64,000 nucleotides of DNA from Bidens hawaiensis (lineage: Eukaryota; Streptophyta; Magnoliopsida; Asterales; Asteraceae). This document shows, in pieces, positions 35,501 to 45,099 of the stretch. Numbering within the stretch: the stretch's first letter is position 1; every line of letters starts with the position of its first letter. The stretch is from the NCBI GenBank assembly GCA_021521415.1, contig JAIQDT010010070.1, forward strand, positions 21,033 to 85,032. The letters run 5' to 3'. A model generated the notes under the pieces. It was not told the DNA's origin. It made no database searches and saw only the letters and a list, made by a program, of their open reading frames with translations. Position numbers and translations under genes: made by a program.

Positions 35501-36036
35501 ATTTGGAACTCGACTTGTTGAACGGGTGGGAGTCCTGGAAAATTTTCCGGAAAGACTTCCGGAAAATCTTGCACGATTGGTATGTCTTCGACCCGTTTCT
35601 CCTTCTCGGGTTTCTCAATAACATGAGCTAAAATCGCCGGATGACACTTTCGTAAATATTTCTGCGCCTTCATGAGTGTGATGATGCTAGTAGTCATGCC
35701 GCTCTTCTCGCCCTGTATTGAGATGATTTCGCTGGAAGGAGTAGTGATATGAACTATCTTGTCATGGCATATAATCTCAGCTCTATTCTCGGATAGCCAG
35801 TCCATGCCGACAACAACGTCGAAACTACCAATTGTAAAGGGTATGAGGTCAATATCAAAGGTATGACCCGACAATTTCAACTTGCATCCCGCTAGTACAT
35901 GTGTTGTTTCTATAGACTTACCGTCAGCTAATTCAACAGGAAACTTAGCATCTAACGGTGTCGGGGTTAAGTCTAATAGTTTACTAAAGTCTTTCGACAC
36001 AAAAATCCTATTAGCTCCAGTGTCAAAAAAATACAA
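35500..36036 (-). pseudogene. Element B protease
   Basis: An aspartic protease active site DTGA occurs at residues 5-8 of the open frame starting at 36036 ([11 protein letters not shown]). About 65 residues on, [15 protein letters not shown] is the conserved C-terminal block. Retroelement proteases work as homodimers to cut Gag-Pol. The frame runs on into RT without a stop, as expected for a fused polyprotein. The join to the gag part is broken just upstream. Confidence 0.88.
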
Positions 36037-36079
36037 GCAAAACAGTCGTTTACAGGAAACTTACCGGTAACCACGTTCG

Positions 36080-37193
36080 GATTGTTGCGGGCCTGGCCCG
36101 ATCCAATGACAAAGGCTATACCCTTAGTACCACCTCCGTTGTTGTTGTTGCCTCCGTTGCCCCTCGTTTTGCTTCAGTTTAGGACAATAGTTCCTGAAAT
36201 GACCCTCCTGGCCACACTCAAACACCTTTTTGTAGTTGCGGGGCTTTTTAGGAGCGCCATTTACCGTGAGTTCTCCTCTACAGTCCTTGGCCTGATGACC
36301 GAACTTACCGTATCGCTGACATTTGATACAATCGCATGGGCCAGAATGGTGATAGTTACACTTGTTACACTTTGGGTACTTTGTAGCATAATTACTCGAA
36401 CCCTGTCCGCCACCGACGTTGTTGTTGGAACCCTGATTATGAGGATCTCACGTTGTTAAACTTTCTTTTTCCATTCCCAGAGTTGTTGTTGTTGTCGTTA
36501 CCCGAGTTGTTAAGGGTTTTTGGAGGTGGAACCTCTAGGGGTAACGCACCTTGGGCCACTGCTTGACCTGTCATCTTGTGGGCTATTCGAATAGCTTGCT
36601 GTATAGTGGTCGGTTTGGAAGATGTCACCATACCCTGAATCTGGGGCACTAGACCATCGATGTACATCTCAATTATTTTGCTCGGCGAATCTATCATCCG
36701 CGGGCACATCACCGCCAGCTCGTGAGAACGGGTGGTGTAGGCTTCAATTTCATAGCCCACCATCCTCAAAGCCCAAAATTTTGACTCTAGCTTCGAGATC
36801 TTCTCTCTAGGACAATACTCTTCCTTCATAATGTTTTTAAATTCTTCCCAGTTCATGGCATTCGCCAATTCCAGTCCGAGTATTTACACATTGGTATTCC
36901 ACCAGGTGAGGGCTGAATCTTGTAGTGTTCCAGCAGCAAACTTGACCCTGCTGGCTGGTGGACAGTTGCACATCTCAAAGGCTGACTCTGCTTTCTCTGC
37001 CCAACGCAGGAACCCTATGGCTCCCTCAGTGCCCTTAAACGAGTTGGGCTTACAATCCAGGAAATTATTGAAGGTACAGACTCAGGCTTGGCCTTCGGCT
37101 TGATTTTGGACATGAGCAGCCAGAGCTGCCGTCGCATGGTCGTTCAGTAAGGCTTGGAGTTCTGCTGCGGTCATGTTGATGTTTGTGTGACCA
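36080..37193 (-). pseudogene. Element B gag with zinc knuckles
   Basis: The start region reads RRNAGRGHTNINM at about 37193-37170; ATG 37173 is the first in-frame Met. A TGA after about 28 codons and a second stop near 36890 break the N-terminal half. The retrotransposon-gag domain then reads open at 36437-36868 (NAMNWEEFKNIMKEEYCPRE, LESKFWALRM). After a frameshift come zinc knuckles at 36230-36400: CNKCNYHHSGPC, CIKCQRYGKFGHQAKDC (spacing altered) and ECGQEGHFRNYC with the first Cys lost. It would form the particle and bind RNA. Confidence 0.82.
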
Positions 37194-37529
37194 CGTCCAG
37201 CGTTTCTTCTAGATATCTCCTAAAAATCACAGCATACAATGTTAGACATGAACGGTCGGTTTCATATACAACACACCATACATGTAATAAAAGATAGGAA
37301 AGAAATGAAAGAAAAGAAATAAAAGCATCGCATCAGAACCATATAAAAATCCAAATAATAATTCTTGATTAAAACCATTGTATCCGCTACAAAGTATTTA
37401 AAATCAATCCTTAAAATCATAGAAAACATAAGTTGGATGGAGACAACCCCTCCATCTAGGTGTTATCATCCTGAGATGTCGTCGTCTGAGGACACGTCCG
37501 AGTGTGCCTCCTCCTTAGCCGGCTCATCC

Positions 37530-38163
37530 TCTGGATCTTCTTCAGGTTCCTCCTCAAGATCTTCTTAAGGATCCACCTCCGGTTCTGCTGCGTTCGAAGC
37601 AATTGGTGCCTCTAGTGTCGCGCAACGAGCTAGAGCTAGCGTTGCATGACCTCTGGCATCTCCAACTTCTTCTTGCAAGTCTAAGATTTCTGATTGCATC
37701 TTGAGCACTAGCTTCATTAGATGGACATGAGCATCTTGAGTTTCCTTCATGGCTTTAGTTAGGTATGAAAGTCTCTTCTTCACTTCCGCTCCATCCCCTA
37801 GCAACCCAGTAACATTCTCTCTCGTTGAGTGCATGATATTAATTTCACGAAACAAACAGGAGGTGAAAGATGCGAAAACACGCTCCATCGAAGGGTTATG
37901 GGTGGTAGTGTGTTGTAGGACATAGGACAACCCAGGATGGGTAGTGGGGGAACTTGCTCGCGGTAAAAAAAACCGCTCGATCAAACTTGGGTACCAACTC
38001 CAGTTTCCATTGCTCTCGTACGTGACTCGAGATGGGCAGTGCCTCTTCGGTGTGGGGGCTACTAGTGCCGGGCCAGCTCAAGGTGGTAATGGGTTGGAAA
38101 GCTGCGGTTCCTTTCCTTGGGCGTGGGATACCGGGTCGGATGATGATGGTGTTGACATCCCTA
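37530..38163 (-). pseudogene. Leader ORF upstream of gag in element B
   Basis: Between the primer site and gag the minus strand encodes a separate protein, not part of the usual Gag-Pol. It begins at ATG 38163 (MSTPSSSDPVSHAQGKEPQL), shifts frame twice, continues in the open frame 37565-37984, and after one stop codon ends in an acidic tail (EEEPEEDPEDEPAKEEAHSD) near 37455. The middle (residues about 45-125 of the 139-codon frame) has heptad-like spacing of L, M and V (KKRLSYLTKAMKETQ, KLVLKMQSEILDLQEEV), suggesting a coiled coil. I recognise no family. Continuity across the frameshifts is inferred. Confidence 0.55.
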
Positions 38164-38337
38164 CAGAATAGGTCGTGTATGGTTTACGTGTGTATGAGTG
38201 AATGAGGAAAAGACATAAAGAAAACGAATAGTTAAATATTATATATATATATATATATGCAGTGCGTAAGATCATAACTAATGGGTCGTTGCGTTTATAG
38301 TCTAGGATGAATGCAATTCTAGTTCGCTATAACCAAT

Positions 38338-38350
38338 GGCTCTGATACCA
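38338..38350 (-). other. Element B primer binding site
   Basis: The minus strand reads TGGTATCAGAGCC, three bases inside LTR3. It matches the 3' end complement of plant initiator methionine tRNA, the usual primer for this group. Confidence 0.92.
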
Positions 38351-38353
38351 ATC

Positions 38354-40815
38354 TGTCACACCCTCAAAATTCATTAACGGAGTTTTACCGTCAGAGGGTG
38401 TGAACTAACAGGATCGAAGTCATTAGTTATATGAAACACCATTATTAAAGTCTTTTAAAAGAAAGTAAATATATACAAGTCTTAAGTAAATGCGGAAGCG
38501 TAAACTGTAAAGTAAATTGTTGCGTCACATAGGACGACTTAAAGCAACAATAGTCATGATAAAATTAAAAGAAATTTAAATCATAAGAGTATAGTGAATG
38601 CATGTACTAAACCGCTCGCCCGCCTCAGCTACCTGAGATAAACATACTAAAAGTGTCAACACAGAGTAAGTGAGTTCACAGGTTTAAATAAAATTAAGCG
38701 TTGCGTTTTAGCGATACTAGATAGAGTTATGTCAATATATATCAATAGGTAGCTAACCTATCAAGCATGTATTACTAAGTGTTCGACACCGAAGCTGATT
38801 GTTTATATGTTTGCCTTGCCATCATGTCAACCACGACCATGTAATGTGTTAGCTAAAATTACACCCACTCGACCTATAGTCGAGTTTAGAGTTGGGTGGA
38901 AATTGTCAAACCCAACAGTATTACTCAACACTGACTCGCTATTATCCAATATTAACCGGTTCGATTGTTCAGAAAGACTTAGTTGGTTTGTTGCCACTTA
39001 GCCTTACAAGTGATATATAAAGAATAAACAAAATCTAAAGCGTTGGAGTATGTTATCTCCCCCTAATAAAAGCGTTAAAGAGTAAAAGGGGCCGTGAAAT
39101 TCACTGTTTTCGAAATTATCAAAGTCCGGGAAAAGCGTGCGTCAAAGAAATCCTCTCTAGTTCTCTAAAACAAAGATGATATTTCTAAGTGTTTTGAACC
39201 ACGAGTGAGTCTCTAGACTCGACACATAAAAGTTATGCATGAGATGTGTTCGTTTTACGTTTGTGAAACAAGTGCAACTCGACAACACGTTGGTGAAAAG
39301 TTACGGGTGTGATTAAGTATGTTACTAAATGTTACTCCGATACATTTTCAGTAAAACATCTACCATAAGGGCAAATAGGTCAAACACAATTCATAACATG
39401 TCAAGATTACTCTATTTCACTATTTATAACATGCAGATAAAATCACCAAATATTACCATAGAAGCACACGTGAGTTAGGTTTCTAAAAATATTTTTATTA
39501 TATTTTTAGCACATACTATTTTATCACAAGAATCAAAACAACACAGTAGGTACACAGTAGTCATTATCATGCGCAACAAAAGTTTCTTAACTACTCCTGT
39601 TACATGTTTATCCAATTAATGCCAGACCAATTGGGTTAGATTCCACACTCAATTTATTAACTTTTAGAAGTGGAATCAACTCAATTGGTATTGTCGTTTG
39701 TGAGATATGCTATTCACAATTCAGCCTATAAAAAGGCTTCCCGAATCAGAACTGCACAACTAATTTGTAAATTAATAAAAACTGACTACCACACGTCCAA
39801 AAATTACAAACTTGGATTCTTTAGAAACTAGACTCGATCTACTACATCACAGTATTGATAATCACTTCAAAGAATATAATTAAAATCAAGTTACAGCTGT
39901 TTTAACATGCATCAATGATTCTGTCCAGCATCAGTTTTCACCAAACTTCAACAAACTACTAACCTATGTACAATTAACCATGCATACAACCCTCTAGACT
40001 CATACTCATCAACCATTCATCTCAATTACACTTTTCATGCACATTTTGGGTTTATAATTAATATGCTTAATGATGCAAATAATCGATAGAATAGATTAGA
40101 TAGGGTGTTTAATATACCTAGCTAGCACCTTGGATCTTCAAACAACTTGTAAATATCTTGTATGTATGTGTGTGTGTGTGTTAAGAGAGAGGGAGGGGGG
40201 AGGTTGCTGTCGCACGGGAGAGGGGGAAGGGATTAGGGTTTGGGTAATAATTTGTTTAAATAATTAATCAAGTTACACTTTACCCCCTAACCTTCTAGTT
40301 CACTTAGTTCTAGCACCACTAGTCTATGATATCCATAATATAATGTTATGCATGCAAACATCAAGTCACATATAAACATAACACGTATTAGTACCAAGTA
40401 CTTGTTTATATTAATTATTGTTTGTTCACCAACGGTTTGAGTCGACTCGTGTGTGGTTCGGTGAAACTCCGAAAGACTACTTGTGTAGTGATTGTCACGT
40501 ATCATTTAAACTCTAATTAAATGCAATGAGGAATGCGTTAACTAGAATGATATAGTTCGTGTGATCTTGAGTTTGAATTAACGGAGTTCGTGTTAACGGA
40601 GTTAACCTAAAATTGATGTGTCACATCATTAAATGCAATGAGGAATGCGTTAAATTGAATGACATAGTTCGTGTGATCTTGATTTTGAATTAACGGAGTT
40701 AACCTGAAGTTGACGAGTGTCACATCATTTCCTTGTTAAAAGAATTTTCGTCCCGAAAATTTGTGTCATGTAGCGATGGCTGCCTAAAAAAGGCAAAAAA
40801 TTTCAATTTGTCACA
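38354..40815 (-). repeat. Element B LTR3 (5' LTR)
   Basis: 2462 bp from TGTCACACC beside the primer site to TTGTCACA at the target duplication. It carries an internal duplication of about 110 bp (40517-40628 and 40629-40730, both starting TTAAATGCAATGAGG), absent from LTR1 and LTR2. It has the terminal hairpin, a GTGAAT version of the shared GTGAGTTTC block (39105 region) and the TTTTAGTATG...TCTCAGGT block (38630 region). Confidence 0.9.
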
Positions 40816-40824
40816 CCTAGTTTA

Positions 40825-41440
40825 TTTGATCTTGCTATTGTATTCGAATCCTATGGTGCATGCTTACATGCATATTGTATTCGAAAATGTATGTATTCGA
40901 ATCATATATTGTATTAGAATCACCATTCATGCATGTGGGTGGCCCTTGTATCCGAAAGTATGTGAATGGCCATTGTATTCGAGTACATAGATGTATGTGA
41001 GTTGCCCTTTGTATTTGAGTCCATGACATGTAATCGAACCCAGCATTGTAATCGAATAGGGCATTGTAATCGAATTGGGGCATTGTAATCGAGTGTTATT
41101 GTATATGAATTTGTCCATTTCAATCGAACAACCCAATGTATTTGAACCGTGTAATTGTATGCGAGTTCTTGTATTGTTTTCGAGTTTCTCCATTGTATGC
41201 AAACTTTATCAATGTAACCGAATGCCACCATTGTATTCGATTTTTATCATTGTAATCGAATAGCTCTAATGTATTCCAATGCATGTATTGTAATCGATTG
41301 TAGCATTGTATGCGAAATTAACCAGGTAATCGAATACATGCATTGTATTCGAACATGATCATGTAATCGAGTCACCATGCAATCGATTCCTCTTAGTGTA
41401 ATCGAGTATACATGTGTATTCGGGTTATGCATTCTAATCG
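40825..41440 (-). repeat. TGTATTCGAAT word array in LTR A3
   Basis: About 25 copies of ATTGTATTCGAAT or ATTGTAATCGAAT at 20-30 bp spacing, many with a short unique linker. It sits where A1, A2 and A4 have CGAAT arrays and A5 has AAGCGAACTTAA arrays. Confidence 0.9.
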
Positions 41441-41613
41441 AGCGGGCTGCACTTGTTTGGTCTTTATTATCATTATCTTCACTTGTTTTAACCTTTAAAC
41501 CCTTATTATGATATCATATTATCCCGTAAACGTTCCCATGACCATTTCTGACTAAGACTTGACCCGTGTAACCATAAAGCTTGAACATTTATGGCTTAAA
41601 ACATTCAAAGCTA

Positions 41614-41983
41614 GATGTAGGGTTTCTTTATGAGTCGCATATAACCTCGAGTTCGTTAAGTCCATTTTAAGCATCAAGTTTGCAACTTTATGATGTATCT
41701 AGACCCGATCTACTCTAGGTTAAGTCTCAAGGCAAGCCGTTCATAAAAACGTAATCTTTAAGATAAAGAACGTACCTTTACTCGTTTTTAGGCTACGAGA
41801 TCTAGGGTTTCTTTATGAGCCGCATATAACCACGAGTTCGTTAAATCCATTTTAAGCATCGAGTTTGCAACTTTATGATGTATCTAGACCCGATCTACTC
41901 TAGGGTTAAGTCTCAAGGCAAACCGTTCATAAAAACGTAATCTTTAAGATAAAGAACGTACCTTTACTCGTTTTTAGGCTACA
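41614..41983 (-). repeat. 185-bp direct tandem duplication in LTR A3
   Basis: GATxTAGGGTTTCTTTATGA starts at 41614 and again at 41799. The two units differ at only a handful of bases. Other family-A LTRs have a single unit, so this is a later local duplication. Confidence 0.92.
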
Positions 41984-42151
41984 TGTTAGCTTGGTTATGA
42001 ACTATATTCTTGTATCTTGCTTAAATATCCAAGATTTATCAAGAATCAAAGCTCTTTTGGTCTCGGATCTCCTTCTTCTTCTTGCGGCCGTAGGTATGGA
42101 GGGGTGTGTGTGTGTTGAGTGTGTAGGGAATTAGGAAAGATAGAAATAAAG

Positions 42152-42190
42152 GTTTTAGGGTTTTAGGGAGATTTAAGGGAGTATTTATAC
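42152..42190 (-). promoter_or_regulatory. TATA box and telobox of LTR A3
   Basis: The minus strand reads TATAAATA (42190-42183), followed downstream by two AAACCCTAAA-type words (42169-42152). Same layout as the plus-strand copies. Confidence 0.55.
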
Positions 42191-42353
42191 TCTTTTAAGC
42201 CATGAAACTAAGGCCCTTCCCATCCCTTATTCCATCTTTCCCTACCCAAGTCCATAATCCTCTTTATATTTAATTTTAATTAAATATTAACACACATTAA
42301 ACAAACTTAATTCCTATTATTTTTTAATATAAATTTTAGGATGTTACACAATT

Positions 42354-42755
42354 TTAACGAAATTTATTGTTTTACATGTAAAATATTAATCAAAATTGTT
42401 GTTTCACATGTAAAATGTCAATGAAAAGTATTGTTTTACATATAAAATTTTAATAAAAATGTTTATTTACACGTAAAAAATTAACGAAAATTATTTAATA
42501 CATATGTCAAAATTTACATGAAATTTGTTGTTTTACATTTAAAATATTAATGAAAACTGTTGTTTTACATGCAAAATGTCAATGAAAATATTGTTTTACA
42601 CGTAAAATGTTAATAAAAAATAATGTATTTAACACATAAAAAGTTAATGAAAATTATTTAATATACATGTCAAATTTTATTAATTTTGTTTTTTATGATA
42701 CATAAAGAAAACAAAAGTTCATCCAGAAACATATCACGAGTATCCCGAACATATC
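42354..42755. repeat. E1 palindrome array, segment 2
   Basis: About ten copies of GTTTTACATGTAAAAT or one-base variants (CACATG, ACACGT, ACATGC) at roughly 30-37 bp spacing, separated by AATxAAAATTGTT-type linkers. It continues segment 1 across the A3 insertion. Confidence 0.9.
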
Positions 42756-42937
42756 TGTAACATCCTGAAAATTCTAGAATAATATTTAATGTTATACCTG
42801 CGTCAGGTGAATTATTTGAGTTAGTGGGATAATATGATAATATGATAATAAAGCTTTGGGAGTAGCGGGCTTGGTTAATAGAATTAAAGATGGACCAAAA
42901 AGGAAAGATGGGCCTTAGGTCCATGGGCTTAAGGGAG

Positions 42938-42960
42938 TATAAATACCCCTTAAACCCTAA
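42938..42960 (+). promoter_or_regulatory. TATA box and telobox of LTR A4
   Basis: TATAAATA (42938-42945) and AAACCCTAA (42952-42960), matching A1 and A2. Confidence 0.6.
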
Positions 42961-43509
42961 TCCTTTCCATTTTTATCCAAATCTACACCATAGCCTACAC
43001 CTTGATAAACACACACAAACACCATCCTATAACCCGAGCCAAGATTCGAAGGTGGAAACCCAAACCCGTTGGTGCTAGATCTTCGTGAAGAACCAAAACA
43101 ACATCAAGGCTTAACTGTGTTCGTAAACCAACTCGTTTAAGGTACGTCTATATTTAGAAATCGTTCATATAGGTTCGGTTTGGTTTGGGAAATCATAGAT
43201 CTGTTATAGTATGTTATAAACGAGTCCAAAGCAACAAATCTTATGGAAATCGATTAACATTTGATGGGTTAATTGTTAGCCTAATAGAACCCGTATATAT
43301 ATGCCTAAATCGCACTCTATAAACACGACTATTTGAACGAGTGAATGATTAGGGTTTGTAGGCGCTGCATAAACGATTCCAATGATACCTAAATCATGAT
43401 GTTTCGTTAAGAAATGAACGTTTAATCGCAGATCTGATATAGTTTGACTGTTCTTGTTCTTATCAATTTTAACTTTGACCCTAGAGTCAAAGATCTGGAT
43501 AAGAACTGT

Positions 43510-43940
43510 AGATAGTTCGTTATGGTGGATCAATTCGTTACGCATGCATAACGAATGGGACTCATTCGTGTGAATTGATAGCGAATCAGCCCTTAATTCG
43601 TTAATCACCCATTCGTTAAATAAGATAACGAATCTGGTGATTCGTTATAGACTCATTCGTTAAATAAGATAAAGAATCTGGTGATTTGTTATAGGCTCAT
43701 TCGCTATGCTGAGATAACGAATCAAGTTATGAGATGACGAATCATATGGTAATAAGGGACGAATCTGGATAACGAACTAAGGAAGGTTATGTAACGAATT
43801 AGATAGCGAATTAGGCTTAATTCGTTATAGCAAATGAGTTAGCGAATTGGACTCCAGCCAGGGGCTCTTCCCCTTGGACCCCGCTATGGGCTGCCGCCCC
43901 TAGAACCCCGCTGCCAGGGGCGCTGCCCCCGGACCCCCTT
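43510..43940 (+). repeat. CGAAT array and GC-rich triple hairpin in LTR A4
   Basis: ATTCGTTA/TAACGAAT words at irregular spacing to 43850, then three GGGGC...GCCCC mini-hairpins at 43858-43940, each followed by a GGACCCC or GAACCCCGCTGC linker. Confidence 0.85.
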
Positions 43941-44225
43941 TCGTTGTGGGCTATTGTTATACTAGAAACGTGATATGGGTAGTGATAGTTAATCCTTACG
44001 TGTAATTGTTATACAGTTAGCCGTACACACCTCTCGGAAGGAGTAACCATCAACAGTGAACGTAACCGAGTTCAGGTGAGTTTCTAGCCCCATTCCTTGT
44101 TATGTTTTCGGGGCTGTGTGCATACTCGATGTGATAGTTAATAAACTTACCCTAAATTGGTAAGTGTATGCCATGTATGATTTATATGTTATCTATATAT
44201 GTCTTGAATGAGAATGAAAGCTTGT

Positions 44226-44440
44226 CAGTACGTGAACGATCTTCGGATATTGCACGTACTGTCATGTTATAAATATAGATTTGAATATTGTATGTAATGT
44301 AAAGATGATTGCTTGTCAGTACGTGAACGATCTTCGGATATTGCACGAACTGTCATGTTATAAATATAGATTTGAATATTGTATGTAACGTAAGGATGAT
44401 TGCTTGTCGGTACGTGAACGATCTTCGGATATTGCATGTA
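44226..44440 (+). repeat. three tandem ACGTG hairpins in LTR A4
   Basis: CAGTACGTG (44226-44234) pairs perfectly with CACGTACTG (44253-44261), with GATCTTCGGATATT in the loop. Near-identical units start at 44317 and 44408, about 91 bp apart. Single or double units occur in the other family-A copies (for example 11020, 11118, 27425 and 49735). Confidence 0.9.
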
Positions 44441-44499
44441 TTGCCAAATATAGTGATTGTCTCCTTATATGGATATTAAATAATAAATTATGTACATAG

Positions 44500-44720
44500 T
44501 TCCTTCTACGGATAAAATATATTGAGTGTTCCTTTAATGGAAAGCATAGTGTTCCTTTAATGGAAAGCATAGTGTTCCTTCTATGGAAATATATAGGATG
44601 TTTCTTCTATGGAAGTATATAGAGCGTCCTTCTATGGAGAATTTATACAGAGCATCCTTCTATGGATTATATATATAGCACGGGCAATACCCATGGTTCT
44701 TTTAATAGATATTATGTGAC
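44500..44720 (+). repeat. minisatellite TGTTCCTTxTATGGA in LTR A4
   Basis: About eight units of GTTCCTTCTATGGA type at 25-35 bp. It occupies the minisatellite slot that A1, A2, A3 and A5 fill with other sequences. Confidence 0.85.
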
Positions 44721-45099
44721 GTTCCTCTTATGGATATTTATACAGGGTTAAGATATTTATGTATGTAAGATATGTGTATGTATTGTATGTCGCCTGATTA
44801 ACTAGAACTCACTCAGCGTAGCTGACTTTTAGTATGCACGCAGGTGAGCTGATTATAGAGTTAGTATGAGGATGTCATATGGCATGGATTGAACGGCTGA
44901 CATCTGAAGATAGAAGTAAAGATGTTTTAATTATAATGTTTTGTGTTATGGTATCAAAGAAAAGATTTAATGTTTTGTAACGAATGGTTGATGTTTTATA
45001 TTCCGCGAAAAGTTTTAATAAACTCTGATTTGTAGAACTGTGTTTATGAGTAAATCCAACGTTAAAGTAGGGCTACCGGGTACGGGGCCTTACAATATC

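Larger units (their letters stand above)
27881..40815 (-). mobile_element. Element B: Ty3/gypsy chromovirus with three LTR copies
   Basis: Starts TGTCACACC and ends TTGTCACA, flanked by a perfect duplication CCTAG (27876-27880 and 40816-40820), inside LTR A3. In element orientation (minus): LTR3, PBS, leader ORF, gag, protease, RT, RNase H, integrase with chromodomain, PPT, LTR2, LTR1. Total length 12,935 bp. All coding parts carry stops or frameshifts. In the first 155 bp LTR1 and LTR3 differ at about 10 sites by eye, so the insertion is not recent. The domain order and the chromodomain wording place it with Tekay/Del-type chromoviruses. Confidence 0.92.
26603..42348 (-). mobile_element. Family-A solo LTR on minus strand (copy A3), split by element B
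   Basis: The plus strand starts TGTAAGGTCCCG and ends GGATGTTACA, the inverse of the family-A ends. A perfect duplication CAATT flanks it (26598-26602 and 42349-42353). Without element B the LTR is about 2.8 kb (26603-27880 plus 40821-42348). It carries the CACGCAGGTGAG and CAGGTGAGTTTC blocks, a minisatellite (27050-27290), a TGTATTCGAAT array (40825-41440) and a 185-bp duplication. No family-A gag or pol is present, so it was a solo LTR before or after element B inserted. Confidence 0.9.
42756..45094 (+). mobile_element. Family-A solo LTR (copy A4)
   Basis: Starts TGTAACATCC and ends GGGGCCTTACA, with a perfect duplication ATATC (42751-42755 and 45095-45099). 2339 bp, no coding sequence. 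It serves as the uninterrupted reference for A1. It carries TATA (42938-42945), telobox (42952-42960), CGAAT array (43510-43850), GC hairpins (43858-43940), GTGAGTTTC (44076), three ACGTG hairpins and the CACGCAGGTGAG block (44838-44849). Confidence 0.93.

Noticed and set aside
36082..36459. 125-codon plus-strand frame
   Set aside because: Antisense of the zinc-knuckle and protease junction of element B.
40920..41231. 103-codon minus frame rich in Tyr/Asn/Thr
   Set aside because: By-product of the TGTATTCGAAT word array, which gives repeating open codons in several frames at once.
40825..41440. CRISPR-like array
   Set aside because: Spaced short repeats, but the repeat is only about 13 bp and degenerate, spacing is irregular, and the context is a plant LTR. 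CRISPR arrays are prokaryotic.
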